Origin: JACPDI01 sp035463475
Lineage (GTDB): Bacteria > Acidobacteriota > Vicinamibacteria > Vicinamibacterales > 2-12-FULL-66-21
Length of the DNA stretch: 64,000 nucleotides
Direction of reading: 5' to 3'
NCBI GenBank assembly: GCA_035463475.1
Contig: DATHTE010000003.1
Span: 1-64,000, forward strand
Position numbers and translations under genes: made by a program. The notes under the pieces are model-generated. The model was not told the DNA's origin. It made no database searches and saw only the letters and a list, made by a program, of their open reading frames with translations. Positions 16,605 through 25,335 of this stretch are shown one piece after another. Positions within the stretch are counted from its first letter, which is position 1; every line of letters begins with the position of its first letter.

Positions 16605-17792
16605 TTATGGCGCTGGCCGGATTCGCAGGATCCGATCGTCTTCCGATCCCGGGTTCCCGCGGCCGTCGCGGTTGCTGGTCGTGAAGTAGAGGAAGCCGTC
16701 GGGTCCGAACACCACCTCGCGCAGCCGACCATAGCGCCCTTCCAGCAGCCGCTCCTCGCCTACCACCGTCGTGCCTCCCGCGTCGAACCGCACGCGGTGA
16801 AGGTGCGCGCCGCGCAGCGTCGCGAAGAACAGGTTGTTGGCGAACGCGGGAATGCGCGTGCCGCGATAGAACGCCATCCCCGACGGCGCGATCGACGGGT
16901 CGTAGAAGAGGACCGGCGGCTCCATGCCCGGTCGCGTCTGTGAGCCGACGATCTCGGGCCAGCCGTAGTTCGCGCCGGCGCGAATGCGGTTCACTTCGTC
17001 GAGGCCGGTCGGCCCGTGCTCCGTTTCCCACAGCTCGCCCGTGACCGGACTGAAATCGATCCCCTGCGGGTTCCGATGGCCATACGACAGCACGGGGGAT
17101 GAGAACGGGTTCGCGCGCGGCGTCGTCCCGTCGTCGTTGAAGCGGAGGATCTTCCCGGCGAAGGAGCCGAGTTGCTGCGAGAGCGACGTCACTGCGGCGT
17201 CCCCCATGGTCATGTAGAGGAGACCGTCCGGTCCGAACTTGAGGCGCGAGCCGTCATGGATGGCCGCCCCGGGCACGTCGTCCAGCAACACGGCGCGCTC
17301 AGCGAGCACGCTGTTCACCTCGCGATAGCGGACCAGCCGGTTCGCCGGTTGTCCGCCGGCGTTCGCGGTGTAGACGAGGTACACGAACCGGTTTGACGCG
17401 AAACCCGGGTGGAGCGCGATGCCAAGGAGGCCCGCTTCGCCGGTCGCATACACATCCGTCAGGGTCAGCGCGGCGGCGGGCAGCACCTGGCCGTTCTGGA
17501 TGATGCGGACGCGGCCGGGACGCTCCGTCACGAAGATGCGACCGTCCGGCGCGAACGCCATCGCCCAGGGCACCGTCAGGTTTCGGGCGAACGTCTCGAC
17601 GAGAAAGCGGATCCCGTCGCCCGCCGTGAAGACGTCCCCTGTCGCGGGGGGTTCACCCGTCGGGTTGCCCGGCTGATCGGTTGGCGGAGTCGCGGGTCCG
17701 TCGGGCGCGCACGCGGCCTGTGGCTGCTGAATCGCCAGGATCAGCGCGAAGGGTGCCAGGTGCCTGAGCATCGTGCAGGCGAGCCCATGCAT
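16605..17792 (-). CDS. Exported PQQ-dependent sugar (aldose) dehydrogenase, GSDH/YliI type
   Basis: 395 residues from ATG 17792, preceded by an AGGCAGGA Shine-Dalgarno. The N-terminus is a signal peptide (MLRHLAPFALILAIQQPQA) with a nearby Cys and a Pro/Thr-rich linker. The six-bladed propeller shows family blocks VPWAMAFAPDGRIFVTERPG, EAGLLGIALHPGF, GSRLKFGPDGLLYMTMGDAA, LSYGHRNPQGIDFSPVTGEL and ETEHGPTGLDEVN. These contain the His/Asp/Arg residues that bind PQQ and calcium in soluble glucose and aldose dehydrogenases. Likely a periplasmic sugar oxidation enzyme. PQQ synthesis genes are not in the window. A longer in-frame extension to 18308 is not coding. Confidence 0.92.
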   Translation of the reverse strand: MHGLACTMLRHLAPFALILAIQQPQAACAPDGPATPPTDQPGNPTGEPPATGDVFTAGDGIRFLVETFARNLTVPWAMAFAPDGRIFVTERPGRVRIIQNGQVLPAAALTLTDVYATGEAGLLGIALHPGFASNRFVYLVYTANAGGQPANRLVRYREVNSVLAERAVLLDDVPGAAIHDGSRLKFGPDGLLYMTMGDAAVTSLSQQLGSFAGKILRFNDDGTTPRANPFSSPVLSYGHRNPQGIDFSPVTGELWETEHGPTGLDEVNRIRAGANYGWPEIVGSQTRPGMEPPVLFYDPSIAPSGMAFYRGTRIPAFANNLFFATLRGAHLHRVRFDAGGTTVVGEERLLEGRYGRLREVVFGPDGFLYFTTSNRDGRGNPGSEDDRILRIRPAP

Positions 17793-17924
17793 TTGTCCTG
17801 CCTTCAGCCGGCCCCTATAAAACGGGCCTGCCCATGAAACCGATCGGCGCCCTCGGTCGTCATAACGAATGAGCCGCGCCTGTTGGCAAGTATGTCTACG
17901 AGTATGGCAGAGAAGGAAAGGCAG

Positions 17925-18092
17925 ATGCCCGCCCGTCCGAGACTCGAGTACGACGTCTGTTCGCGCTGCAACACGCTGTTCGACGACCAGGGGGAAGGCG
18001 GCTGGTGGTTCGAGGCCGGACAGTGGTGGCATGAGTGCGCCCCCGAACGCCCCGCGAAAGTCGTCGTCCGTCGGCTCCCGCGCGTCGCCTGA
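17925..18092 (+). CDS. Small putative zinc-binding protein (C-x2-C ... H-x-C)
   Basis: 55 residues from ATG 17925 (purine-rich AAGGAAAGG upstream); ATGs at 17883 and 17904 are alternatives. The sequence has CSRC, then a Trp-rich segment (GGWWFEAGQWWHEC), giving four possible metal ligands C-x2-C and H-x-C. It ends with a basic tail. I do not know the family. It is divergent from the PQQ sugar dehydrogenase gene and 98 bp before the metallopeptidase. Confidence 0.5.
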   Translation: MPARPRLEYDVCSRCNTLFDDQGEGGWWFEAGQWWHECAPERPAKVVVRRLPRVA

Positions 18093-18115
18093 CTGGAGTA
18101 CTCGCGAGAAAAGAA

Positions 18116-18165
18116 CGGGGACAGTCATCGTGCGTTCCGCAGCGGGATTTCGGTGACTGTCTCCG
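18116..18165. repeat. Imperfect inverted repeat with GGGGACAGTCA core
   Basis: CGGGGACAGTCATCG (18116-18130) and CGGTGACTGTCTCCG (18151-18165) pair at 13 of 15 positions around a 20-nt loop. The right arm contains GTGACT (18153-18158), which could be the -35 of the following peptidase gene with an 18-bp spacer to CATAAT. It is a diverged member of the GGGGACAGTCCCC-type palindromes seen elsewhere in the window. Confidence 0.6.
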
Positions 18166-18189
18166 ATTTCGTCCTGCATAATCCCGCTG

Positions 18190-19005
18190 ATGGCCCGGGG
18201 AATCCTCCCGGTCTGCCTCCTGCTTACGACCGCAGCCTGTCTCGGCACTGGCACGCGCGTCGTGTCCTTGCCGGATCCCTCGGTCCGTCCCGTCGCCAAC
18301 ATCCGCACAATTTCCGACTATCCCGTGGCCGCCGCATCCATCGTCGAGGTCCTCGAGCGTGATTTCGGGTTTCGGCGCTTTCCGGTGGCGTTCTACTTCT
18401 GCCCCGATCGGCAGGCTTTCGAGGAGATGCTGCTCGACTCCGGCTACGACGCAGCATTCGCCCGCCAGACGGCGCGGACAATGGACGCCGTCGGCGGCTA
18501 TCGGCGGGTACTGCTTAACGAGAGCGCCCTCGAGCGACAGGACTGGCCTGGTCGCGTCGCCTCCCTCGCCCACGAAGTGGGTCATAGCTTGCAGTACGAG
18601 TGGGGCGGGGGCCAGCGCCGCACGTCGGACCAGTGGCTGCGTGAGGGGTTTGCGGAGTGGCTCGCCATGCGCGTGATGGACCGGCTCGGCGGCGTGACCT
18701 ACGGTCAGGTCCGCCGCCAGTACGCGGACGCGCTCCGGCGCACACGCCGCGCGCGCTCGCCCCGTCTCGACGAGATGGTCACTTTTCGCGAGTGGGTGGA
18801 GCTCGCCAGCCGCCAGGACATCGCGCCCTACGCACAGGCGTTCCTGTCCGTGGACTTCCTCATCGAACGTCACGGCCTGCCCGCGGTGGTGGACTATTTC
18901 GAGCGCTTCGCGCGCGACCAGGATCGCGAGTCAAACTTCCGCGCGGCGTTCGGAGAGAACCTCGCCGCGTTCGAGTCGGCAGTGACGGACGCGCTGTGGC
19001 GCTAG
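18190..19005 (+). CDS. HExxH metallopeptidase lipoprotein (peptidase MA-like)
   Basis: 271 residues. The N-terminus (LLTTAACLG) is a lipobox-like signal, suggesting a membrane-anchored lipoprotein. The zinc motif is HEVGH (about residue 130), with a downstream glutamate in REGFAEWLAMRV, the gluzincin arrangement of the peptidase MA-like group. The preceding FYFCPDRQAFEEML and following HGLPAVVDYFERFARD segments also fit that group. Probably acts in the periplasm; substrate unknown. CATAAT (18177-18182) is 7 nt before the ATG and no Shine-Dalgarno is seen, so the mRNA may be leaderless. Confidence 0.83.
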   Translation: MARGILPVCLLLTTAACLGTGTRVVSLPDPSVRPVANIRTISDYPVAAASIVEVLERDFGFRRFPVAFYFCPDRQAFEEMLLDSGYDAAFARQTARTMDAVGGYRRVLLNESALERQDWPGRVASLAHEVGHSLQYEWGGGQRRTSDQWLREGFAEWLAMRVMDRLGGVTYGQVRRQYADALRRTRRARSPRLDEMVTFREWVELASRQDIAPYAQAFLSVDFLIERHGLPAVVDYFERFARDQDRESNFRAAFGENLAAFESAVTDALWR

Positions 19006-19174
19006 CCCGGTTGGTGCCGGAACTCCGGCGCGTCAGCCGGGTTGGCGAGCCCGAACAGGGGAAAAAGCGCCCAAATACGTGCGAATGCCGACTCTTGCCG
19101 GCGGCACCGGCGTTGCGATCCGTAGGGTGACTCCTCGGTCCAGTCAGCGAGGGGGCGTTGCCAGGAGGGCCATC

Positions 19175-19378
19175 ATGCGGATCGAGCGCCATGACATCCA
19201 ACACTGCCGCTGGGCGGAACAGACGCTGCTCCTGGCCGAGCCGTACTGGCTGAACGCGTGGGACTTCCCGTGGAGCTGCCGGCGCGACGGCGAGCCGCGG
19301 TCCGTAGAGGACACGCGCGTCTGCCGGACCTGCGTGCGCTGGGAATCGCGTCAAGAAGATCACAAAGAGACGCGGTAG
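19175..19378 (+). CDS. Small Cys/Trp-rich conserved-looking protein
   Basis: 67 residues from ATG 19175 with AGGAGG at 19163-19168. It contains HCRWAEQTLLLAEPYWLNAW, then DFPWSC and VCRTCVRWE, giving four Cys in a C ... C ... C-x2-C pattern, possibly a zinc site. The motif layout looks conserved, but I cannot name the family. The reading frame can be extended upstream to 19079 but the ribosome-binding site favours 19175. Confidence 0.55.
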   Translation: MRIERHDIQHCRWAEQTLLLAEPYWLNAWDFPWSCRRDGEPRSVEDTRVCRTCVRWESRQEDHKETR

Positions 19379-19421
19379 GCGCCATCGTTGCCAAAAGGGC
19401 ACGAAGGCCCACAAACGATCT

Positions 19422-19536
19422 GAACCGCGAAGCCACCAACGCCACTAAGAAAAAAGATCACAAGGGAAATCGCTTTTAGGGAAATCCCCTTAGTGGCCTC
19501 TTTCTCTGTGACCTTCGTGGCCGTCGTGGTTTGCAC
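19422..19536. repeat. Imperfect inverted intergenic repeat with CCACGAAGG-like units
   Basis: The left part (19422-19465) reads like GAAGCCACCAACGCCACTAAG followed by A-rich sequence. The right part (19494-19536) is its rough reverse complement, with units such as CTTAGTGG and CCTTCGTGG. The whole can form a long imperfect hairpin. Similar ACCACGAAGGCCACGAAG-type intergenic repeats are familiar from several large-genome bacterial phyla. It follows the small Cys-rich gene, and no gene is seen here. Confidence 0.55.
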
Positions 19537-19568
19537 GATAAGGTCTTTAATCCCCGACGGCACTTGTA

Positions 19569-19879
19569 TTGACGCGGGCGCGAGGCGAGACCGGCGAGTC
19601 GATGGCCGCGGTGAGCGCCTGTGGAGCGCCGCTAGCGCAAGGCGAAGCCGGACCGCGCTGCGCTGGCGCCAGAGTCCGGCTTGGGGTCTCGGCAGCCTTC
19701 GCCAAGGCTTCGGCGGCGGGCCGTAGCTTCAGCGGAGGCCCGGGGACCCAAGCCTGACAAGCGAGGGGCCGGAGGGAACCGCCGCGCAGCGGCGGCCGGG
19801 AGCGCTGAGCCAAGCGAGCGGCCCCGGCGCGCGAACAGCGGCTATCGGCTCGCCGGAATTTCCAGCGTACCTGCGTCAA
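19569..19879. repeat. 311-bp long-arm inverted repeat element
   Basis: The ends are TTGACGC (19569-19575) and GCGTCAA (19873-19879). Inside, 19591-19609 and 19838-19856 pair at 17 of 19 positions (CCGGCGAG-TCGAT-GGCCGC type). Further in, GGCTTGGGGTC (19678-19688) pairs with GACCCAAGCC (19745-19754). The arms are about 130 nt with interruptions. Local hairpins include AAGCCGGAC/GTCCGGCTT (19645-19653 with 19674-19682) and CCGCCGC/GCGGCGG near 19790. No credible gene; the overlapping open frames on both strands are a GC artefact. It may be a MITE-like element or a structured RNA. Confidence 0.6.
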
Positions 19880-19918
19880 CACAGCGCGCTTCGGGGCGTT
19901 TTGGGTCTAATGTCCCGT

Positions 19919-21544
19919 CTAGGTCTTGGCGCCGGCGACGCGGCGGGCCTCCTTCAGCTCCGCGCGCCCGGGCGTGTCCCCCTTCTTGCAGATCGAGACC
20001 AGCTCCTCGTAGTACTGCTTCGCCTTCGCCTGGTCGCCCGTCAGAGCCGCCGCGCGCGCGGCGCCGTAGGTGGCGCGGAACCGGTGCGGCTCCTTCTTGG
20101 TCACACTCTCGAACTCGGCGAGCGCTTCCGCCGGGCGTTTCAGCTCCAGCAGCATCTCCCCGAGAAGTTCGCGCGCGGGCGCGAGCGGTCCGGGTGAGAT
20201 CGCCGATTTGTCCGTCGAGTCCTCGAGGACCACGGCTTCGCGTTGCAGCCGAAGGGCGTCATCCGCGCGTCCTTCGGCGAGCGCGGTCCAGGCCTGCGCG
20301 GACCTCTGCTGAATCTCGACCTGCTGCCCCCAGTAGTCGTCCTTTTTCTCCACGAGCGCCGCGTGCAGCTCGGCGAGCTTGCGCGTTTCGGCGGCCGCCG
20401 CGGACGCGTCTCCTTTGCGTGACGCACCGATCGCCCGCGCGTAGTGCGTCATTGCGTCGACGAAGGGGAACGCGCTCGGTCTCGGCTGGAGCGCCGCCGC
20501 CTCGCTCCACGCGCCGCGCTCGAGCGCGAAGCGCGCCGGTATCGCGGCGAGCGCGAACAGCCCGACCTGCCCGTACTGCTCGGCCATGTTCACCTGCGCC
20601 GCGATCTCCTGCAGCTCGCCCAGCACGCGGCGTGCGGAGGCGTCCTGCGCCGTCTGCAGGTAGGCGTACACCTGGTAGTCGAGCGCGTGCAGCACCTCGG
20701 CGGCCGACTTCGCCTTGCGCGCCGCCTCCGCCGACGCACGATTTGTCGCGATCGAGTCCTCCCAGTGCCCCACGCGCGTGAACGTGTGCGACGGCATGTG
20801 GAGCGCGTGCGGTGCGTCCGGCGCAATCTGCGCGTAGCGGCGGGCGGCGGGGAGCGCGCGCTCGGCGAGCGGCGGATGGTCGTACGCGTGAATCAGGTAG
20901 TGCGCAACGCCGGGATGATCCGGCTGCTCCGTGAACAGCCCTTCGAGGATCGCCGCGGCCTTGAGCTGCTGGCTGTACGTCTTGTCGCTCGGCAGCGCCG
21001 TCTGGTTCATGGCGAGCGCGTAAAAGGCCGCTGCCTCGCGATCCTGCGGGTTCGCGTCGTAGAGGCTCTTCATCGCGCGCTCGTAGTTGACGATGCGCGT
21101 CCGCTGGTCGGTGGCCTCGAAGTTCTTGTACAACTCGCCGACCGCTGCGATGTACGCGCGTTCGCGCGGCGTCTTCGCGTCCATCGCCGCGGCCTTCTGC
21201 GCCGCCGTACGGCCCTCGTTCAGGGCCGCGACCGGCCGGGCGCCGCCGAACGGGTTGCCCCACCGGCTCATCGCAACCCCCCACCAGGCCATGGCGCATC
21301 CGGGGTCCTTTTCGCCGACGCGCGCGAACGCCTCCGTGGCGGCCGCGAACCAGAACGAGTGCAGCAGTGCCACGGCGCGGTCGAATTCCGCGCGAATGGC
21401 GGGGGCGCATGACGTTTCGAAATGTACCCGACCCAACCTCTCCGGGGGCTGGCCGGTTTCGTGCTGGTGCTGGATGGCTGGTGGGGTCTGGACGCTGGCG
21501 GACACGGACGTTAGCACGAGCGCAAACGAAATCTGAGCGAGCAT
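19919..21544 (-). CDS. Exported TPR-repeat protein with conserved His motifs
   Basis: 541 residues from ATG 21544, preceded by AGGAGGT. A signal peptide (MLAQISFALVLTSVSASVQT) is followed by helical TPR-like repeats (FDRAVALLHSFWFAAATEAF, CAMAWWGVAMSRWGNPFGG, REAAAFYALAMNQTA). In the middle is a His-rich segment: GVAHYLIHAYDHPPLAERAL and HALHMPSHTFTRVGHW. The TPRs resume near the C-terminus (RPAEALAEFESVTKKEPHRF). The His cluster is unusual for a pure scaffold and could bind metal. This type of TPR protein is widespread in Acidobacteria and Proteobacteria, but its function is unknown to me. Divergent from the VPS10 gene. Confidence 0.85.
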   Translation of the reverse strand: MLAQISFALVLTSVSASVQTPPAIQHQHETGQPPERLGRVHFETSCAPAIRAEFDRAVALLHSFWFAAATEAFARVGEKDPGCAMAWWGVAMSRWGNPFGGARPVAALNEGRTAAQKAAAMDAKTPRERAYIAAVGELYKNFEATDQRTRIVNYERAMKSLYDANPQDREAAAFYALAMNQTALPSDKTYSQQLKAAAILEGLFTEQPDHPGVAHYLIHAYDHPPLAERALPAARRYAQIAPDAPHALHMPSHTFTRVGHWEDSIATNRASAEAARKAKSAAEVLHALDYQVYAYLQTAQDASARRVLGELQEIAAQVNMAEQYGQVGLFALAAIPARFALERGAWSEAAALQPRPSAFPFVDAMTHYARAIGASRKGDASAAAAETRKLAELHAALVEKKDDYWGQQVEIQQRSAQAWTALAEGRADDALRLQREAVVLEDSTDKSAISPGPLAPARELLGEMLLELKRPAEALAEFESVTKKEPHRFRATYGAARAAALTGDQAKAKQYYEELVSICKKGDTPGRAELKEARRVAGAKT

Positions 21545-21634
21545 GGCACCTCCTGCGCGGCTCAGGACTGGTTCGAGCCGCGGATTCTAGCACCGGTTGG
21601 GCCTTGGAGGCATACCCCACTAGAATCTCCCCCC

Positions 21635-24600
21635 ATGAGAACCGCCCCCCTCGCCCTTGCGTTGCTCATCGCGGCCGCTGGCCCGTCCAGTCGCGCCATG
21701 CTTGTCGCTCAATCGAGGACCGCCACCGCCCCGCAGCAGGCCGCCACGTCCGCTCCGGAGGTCGACGCCATCAAGCTGCTGAAGTGGCGGCCGATCGGTC
21801 CGGCGAACAACGCCGGGCGCGTCTCCGAGATCGTCGGCATCCCGGGCGATCCGTCCACCTTCTACGTCGGCGCCGCTGCCGGCGGCCTGTTCAAGACCAC
21901 CAACGGCGGCGTGACCTTCACGCCGATCTTCGACGACCAGCCGAACGTCTCGATCGGCGCGCTCGCCATCGCGCCGTCCGACCAGAACATCCTGTACGTC
22001 GGCACCGGCGAGGGAAATCCGCGGAACAGCGCCTCGTTCGGTGAGGGCATGTTCAAGTCGGTTGACGCGGGGCGGCACTGGAAGCAGATCGGCCTCGCGG
22101 ATACCGGCAAGATCGCCCGCGTTGTCATCGACCCGCGCAACCCGGACATCGTCTACGTGGCGGCTCTCGGGCACACCTGGGGACCGAGCGAGGAGCGCGG
22201 GCTCTTCAAGACGACCGATGGCGGCAAGAGCTGGAACAAGATCCTCTATAAGAACGACCTCACCGGCTGCTCGGACGTCGCCATCGACCCAACGAACTCC
22301 AACATCGTCTATGCGGGGATGTACACGCACCGGCGCTGGCCGTGGTACTTCGAGAGCGGCGCCGGGGAGACGGCGCTCTACAAGTCGGTTGACGGCGGCG
22401 CCACCTGGACGCGGCTGTCCGGGCCGGGCAACACGCACGGGCTGCCGAAAGGCCCGATGGACCGCATCGGCGTGGCCGTCGCGCGCAGCAATCCGGACGT
22501 CGTCTATGCGATCAGCGAGACGAAAGAGGAAGGGGAGCTCTGGCGGTCCGACGACGCCGGCGCCACGTGGCGAACGGTCAACCGCGATCCGAACATCAAC
22601 TTCCGGCCGTTCTACTACAGCGACATCCGCGTCGATCCGAACGATCCGGACATCGTCTATTCACTCTCCGGTCCGCTGCTGAAGTCGGAGGACGGGGGCC
22701 GGACGTTCCAGCGCATCGCGAACAGCGTGCACGGCGATCACCAGGCGCTGTGGATCGACCCGACGAACAGCCGGCGGATCCTGAACGGCAGCGACGGCGG
22801 CTTCCACGTGTCGTACGACGCCGGGCGCACGTGGGACCTCCTCAACAACGTCGCGATGACGCAGTTCTACCACATCAACTTCGACATGCAGACGCCGTAT
22901 CGGATCTGCGGCGGCCTGCAGGACAACGGCACGTGGTGCGGCCCGAGCCAGAGTCTCAACGGCGAGGGCATGCGCAAGCTGGATTGGTACACCGTGGGCG
23001 GCGGCGACGGGTTCTGGGCCGTGCCGGACACGGCGCGCCCGTGGCTCGTCTACAACAACCTGCAGGGAGGCGTCATCAGCCTCACGGATACGCGGACCGG
23101 CGAGTCGCGGCCGATCAACCCGTATCCGGCTGGCATCGGCTCGAGCGGACAGTGGATGGCGCCGCAGCGGTACCGCTTCAACTGGAACGCACCGATCGCT
23201 CTCTCGCCGCAGGATCCGCAGACGGTCTACTACGGCGGGAACGTGCTCTTCAAGACGACGGACTTCGGCGAGTCGTGGGAGGTCATCAGCCCCGATCTGA
23301 CGACCAATGACAAGGAGAAGCAGAAGTCGTCGGGCGGCACGATCGTGACCGACAACACCGCAGCGGAGTTCCACTGCACGATCATCTCCATCGCCCCCTC
23401 GCCGCTCGATCCGAACATCATCTGGGTGGGGACCGACGACGGCAACGTGCAGGTCACGCGCGACGGGGGCAAGACGTGGAGCAGCGTCGCCGGCAACATC
23501 AAGGGGCTGACGCCCAACGCGTGGATCGCCACGGTGGAGGCCTCCCATCACAACGCCGGCACCGCGTACGTGGCCGCGAGCCATTTCCAGACGAACGCCG
23601 ATTACGCTCCCTACTTCTTCAAGACGAGCGACTTCGGAAAGACATGGACGAAGATCACGGGCGGCATGCGCGCCCGCGGCTGGAGCCACGTGATCCGCGA
23701 CGACCCGAAGAACCCGAACGTGCTGTACGCGGGCACCGAAAACGACGTCTACGCGTCGTGGGACGGCGGCAACCGCTGGGCGTCGATCCGGAACGGCATG
23801 CCGGCGGCGCCGGTGCGCGACCTGCTCGTCCATCCCCGCGAGCACGACGTGATCGTCGCGACACACGGCCGCGGCATCTACATCCTGGACGACGCGCGGC
23901 CACTGGCGGATCTGAGCGAGGCGCTCAAGACCGAGGCGCACCTGTTCGAGATCCGCCCCGCCACACGATTCGTGCTGTTCAACCGGGACGGCAACCTCGG
24001 CGATCGCGAATGGATCCTCGACAGTCCCGAGCCCGGCGCGTACATCAACCTGTTCGTGACGCAGCCGTCGGATGCGGTGACGGTCACGATCGCGGATCGT
24101 GCGGGCAAGGTGGTGCGCACGCTGCGCAACGTCAAGGTCGCGGCGGGCGTGAACCGGATCTCGTGGGACCTCCGGCACGATAACCCGGTGCCGCCGCCGC
24201 GGCCCCGGGCGGGGCAGCAGCCGCCGGGACCTCCGGGGGGCGTGCCGCCCGCCATCGCGCGCCGTTTCGGCTTCGGCGCCGCGGGACCGTTCGTACTGCC
24301 GGGTGAGTACACGGTGAAGGTAAAGGTCGCGGGTCGCGAGCTGACGCAGGCGGTGAAGGTCGCACTCGATCCGCGCGTCGAGGCGAGGGAGACCGAGCTG
24401 ACCGAGCAGCTCGAGACCGCGTTCACCGCCCTGCGGCTCGTCGCGCGCGTGAACCAGATCGTGGATCGCACGGACGACCTGCTCGAGCAGCTCCGGTCGC
24501 TGCACGACCAGCTCCGTCGCGAGACGCCCCGGCCGATGACCACGAGCACGCAGGAGGAGAACAGCAACGGCGGCGCGCCGCTGCAGGCGTCCGCGCAGCC

Positions 24601-24928
24601 GCAGGCCGCCGGCGGAGGGCTCACCGCCGACGTGCAGGCGGCGATCGACGCGCTGAGAAAGTTCCGCGACGAGGAGCTCGCGCGGCCACTGCCCGGCCTG
24701 GGCTACCGCCAGTATCCGCGGCTGCGCGAGGACGCGCAGGGCCTCGCGGGCTCGATCCAGCGCGGGCTCCGGGCGCCGAACGCCGGCGAAAAGCTGCGAC
24801 TGAAAGAGCTGACGGAGCTGACCGACCAGGCCGCCTCGAAATTGAACGGCATGATCGGCGGCGAAATCGCGCGGATCAACGAGGCGATGCGCAGCCGGCC
24901 TCGGATTTCGACGGAACCCGTGAAGTAA
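21635..24928 (+). CDS. Exported VPS10/sortilin-like BNR-repeat protein (copy 1)
   Basis: 1097 residues with a signal peptide (PLALALLIAAAGPSSRAML). Residues from about 40 to 750 contain at least ten Asp-box/BNR motifs of the S-x-D-x-G-x-T-W type (for example SVDAGRHW, TDGGKSW, SVDGGATW, SDDAGATW, TRDGGKTW, TSDFGKTW), forming a large beta-propeller as in VPS10/sortilin and sialidase-like proteins. A beta-sandwich follows (VRTLRNVKVAAGVNRISWDL), then a proline-rich hinge and a helical C-terminal region. Often annotated as a glycosyl hydrolase, but catalysis is unproven. It is a paralogue of the protein at 58.8-62.1 kb. TAGAAT at 21621-21626 lies 8 nt before the ATG and no Shine-Dalgarno is present. 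Confidence 0.9.
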   Translation: MRTAPLALALLIAAAGPSSRAMLVAQSRTATAPQQAATSAPEVDAIKLLKWRPIGPANNAGRVSEIVGIPGDPSTFYVGAAAGGLFKTTNGGVTFTPIFDDQPNVSIGALAIAPSDQNILYVGTGEGNPRNSASFGEGMFKSVDAGRHWKQIGLADTGKIARVVIDPRNPDIVYVAALGHTWGPSEERGLFKTTDGGKSWNKILYKNDLTGCSDVAIDPTNSNIVYAGMYTHRRWPWYFESGAGETALYKSVDGGATWTRLSGPGNTHGLPKGPMDRIGVAVARSNPDVVYAISETKEEGELWRSDDAGATWRTVNRDPNINFRPFYYSDIRVDPNDPDIVYSLSGPLLKSEDGGRTFQRIANSVHGDHQALWIDPTNSRRILNGSDGGFHVSYDAGRTWDLLNNVAMTQFYHINFDMQTPYRICGGLQDNGTWCGPSQSLNGEGMRKLDWYTVGGGDGFWAVPDTARPWLVYNNLQGGVISLTDTRTGESRPINPYPAGIGSSGQWMAPQRYRFNWNAPIALSPQDPQTVYYGGNVLFKTTDFGESWEVISPDLTTNDKEKQKSSGGTIVTDNTAAEFHCTIISIAPSPLDPNIIWVGTDDGNVQVTRDGGKTWSSVAGNIKGLTPNAWIATVEASHHNAGTAYVAASHFQTNADYAPYFFKTSDFGKTWTKITGGMRARGWSHVIRDDPKNPNVLYAGTENDVYASWDGGNRWASIRNGMPAAPVRDLLVHPREHDVIVATHGRGIYILDDARPLADLSEALKTEAHLFEIRPATRFVLFNRDGNLGDREWILDSPEPGAYINLFVTQPSDAVTVTIADRAGKVVRTLRNVKVAAGVNRISWDLRHDNPVPPPRPRAGQQPPGPPGGVPPAIARRFGFGAAGPFVLPGEYTVKVKVAGRELTQAVKVALDPRVEARETELTEQLETAFTALRLVARVNQIVDRTDDLLEQLRSLHDQLRRETPRPMTTSTQEENSNGGAPLQASAQPQAAGGGLTADVQAAIDALRKFRDEELARPLPGLGYRQYPRLREDAQGLAGSIQRGLRAPNAGEKLRLKELTELTDQAASKLNGMIGGEIARINEAMRSRPRISTEPVK

Positions 24929-24933
24929 CCGCA

Positions 24934-24978
24934 CGGGTCAACAAAACGGGGACAGTCCCCGTTTTGCTGCTTGACCCG
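24934..24978. terminator. Perfect GGGGAC palindrome just after the VPS10 gene
   Basis: CAAAACGGGGAC and GTCCCCGTTTTG are perfectly complementary around a single A (24942-24966). Outer arms CGGGTCAA (24934-24941) and TTGACCCG (24971-24978) also pair. It starts 6 bp after the stop codon and could end transcription in either direction. The core belongs to the dispersed GGGGACAG/GGGGTCAG palindrome family of this window. Confidence 0.6.
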
Positions 24979-25335
24979 AGTGTCGAGTTCAATGCACGAG
25001 CCGGTTTTCGTGTGAAGATCCCAGACACTTTTTCGACACGGGGTTGTTCACCAGAACTAGGCAACCGCCTGGTTGGATTGAGTTTGCGCCGCGTGCTCGG
25101 CTGTGGTACGGCGTTCGCACAATCCGCGGGCAGCGGGGCGAGTTGGAGCCGCGTTCCCGAGCGGCGACCGAGTTCTGAAGGGAGTTCGTTCACAGCCGCC
25201 GGACGGACACCATCTCGCTCCTTCATGCCGCGTCTGCGCTCGAGGCTCGCACAGGTTCTTAGCCGCAGCCGAACCGTCCGGCTGACCGTGTAGAGCGCAG
25301 ACCACCGCGTTTGCAGCCGCACGGTCGGCCACGAT
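24979..25335 (+). other. Gene-free, structure-rich region upstream of a terminator; possible ncRNA
   Basis: No credible coding frame. Several stems can be drawn on the plus strand: CAACC/GGTTG (25062-25066 with 25071-25075), GCCGGACGG/CCGTCCGGC (25198-25206 with 25274-25282), and a nested hairpin GGCTGACCGTG/CACGGTCGGCC (25280-25290 with 25320-25330, one G-U pair) that encloses GCAGAC/GTTTGC (25297-25302 with 25309-25314). A strong terminator follows directly. This layout would suit a transcribed structured RNA of roughly 300 nt. I could not match it to RNase P RNA, tmRNA, 6S or SRP RNA. Confidence 0.35.

Noticed and set aside
19379..19918. CRISPR array in the repeat-rich gap
   Set aside because: The repeats are inverted and irregular, with no constant repeat/spacer period and no cas genes nearby.
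21565..21600. tRNA-like GGTTCGAGCC sequence
   Set aside because: It resembles a T-loop but no acceptor, D or anticodon arms can be drawn around it.
22661..24934. 757-residue minus-strand frame opposite the VPS10 gene
   Set aside because: Shadow of the coding strand; no ribosome-binding site or domain.
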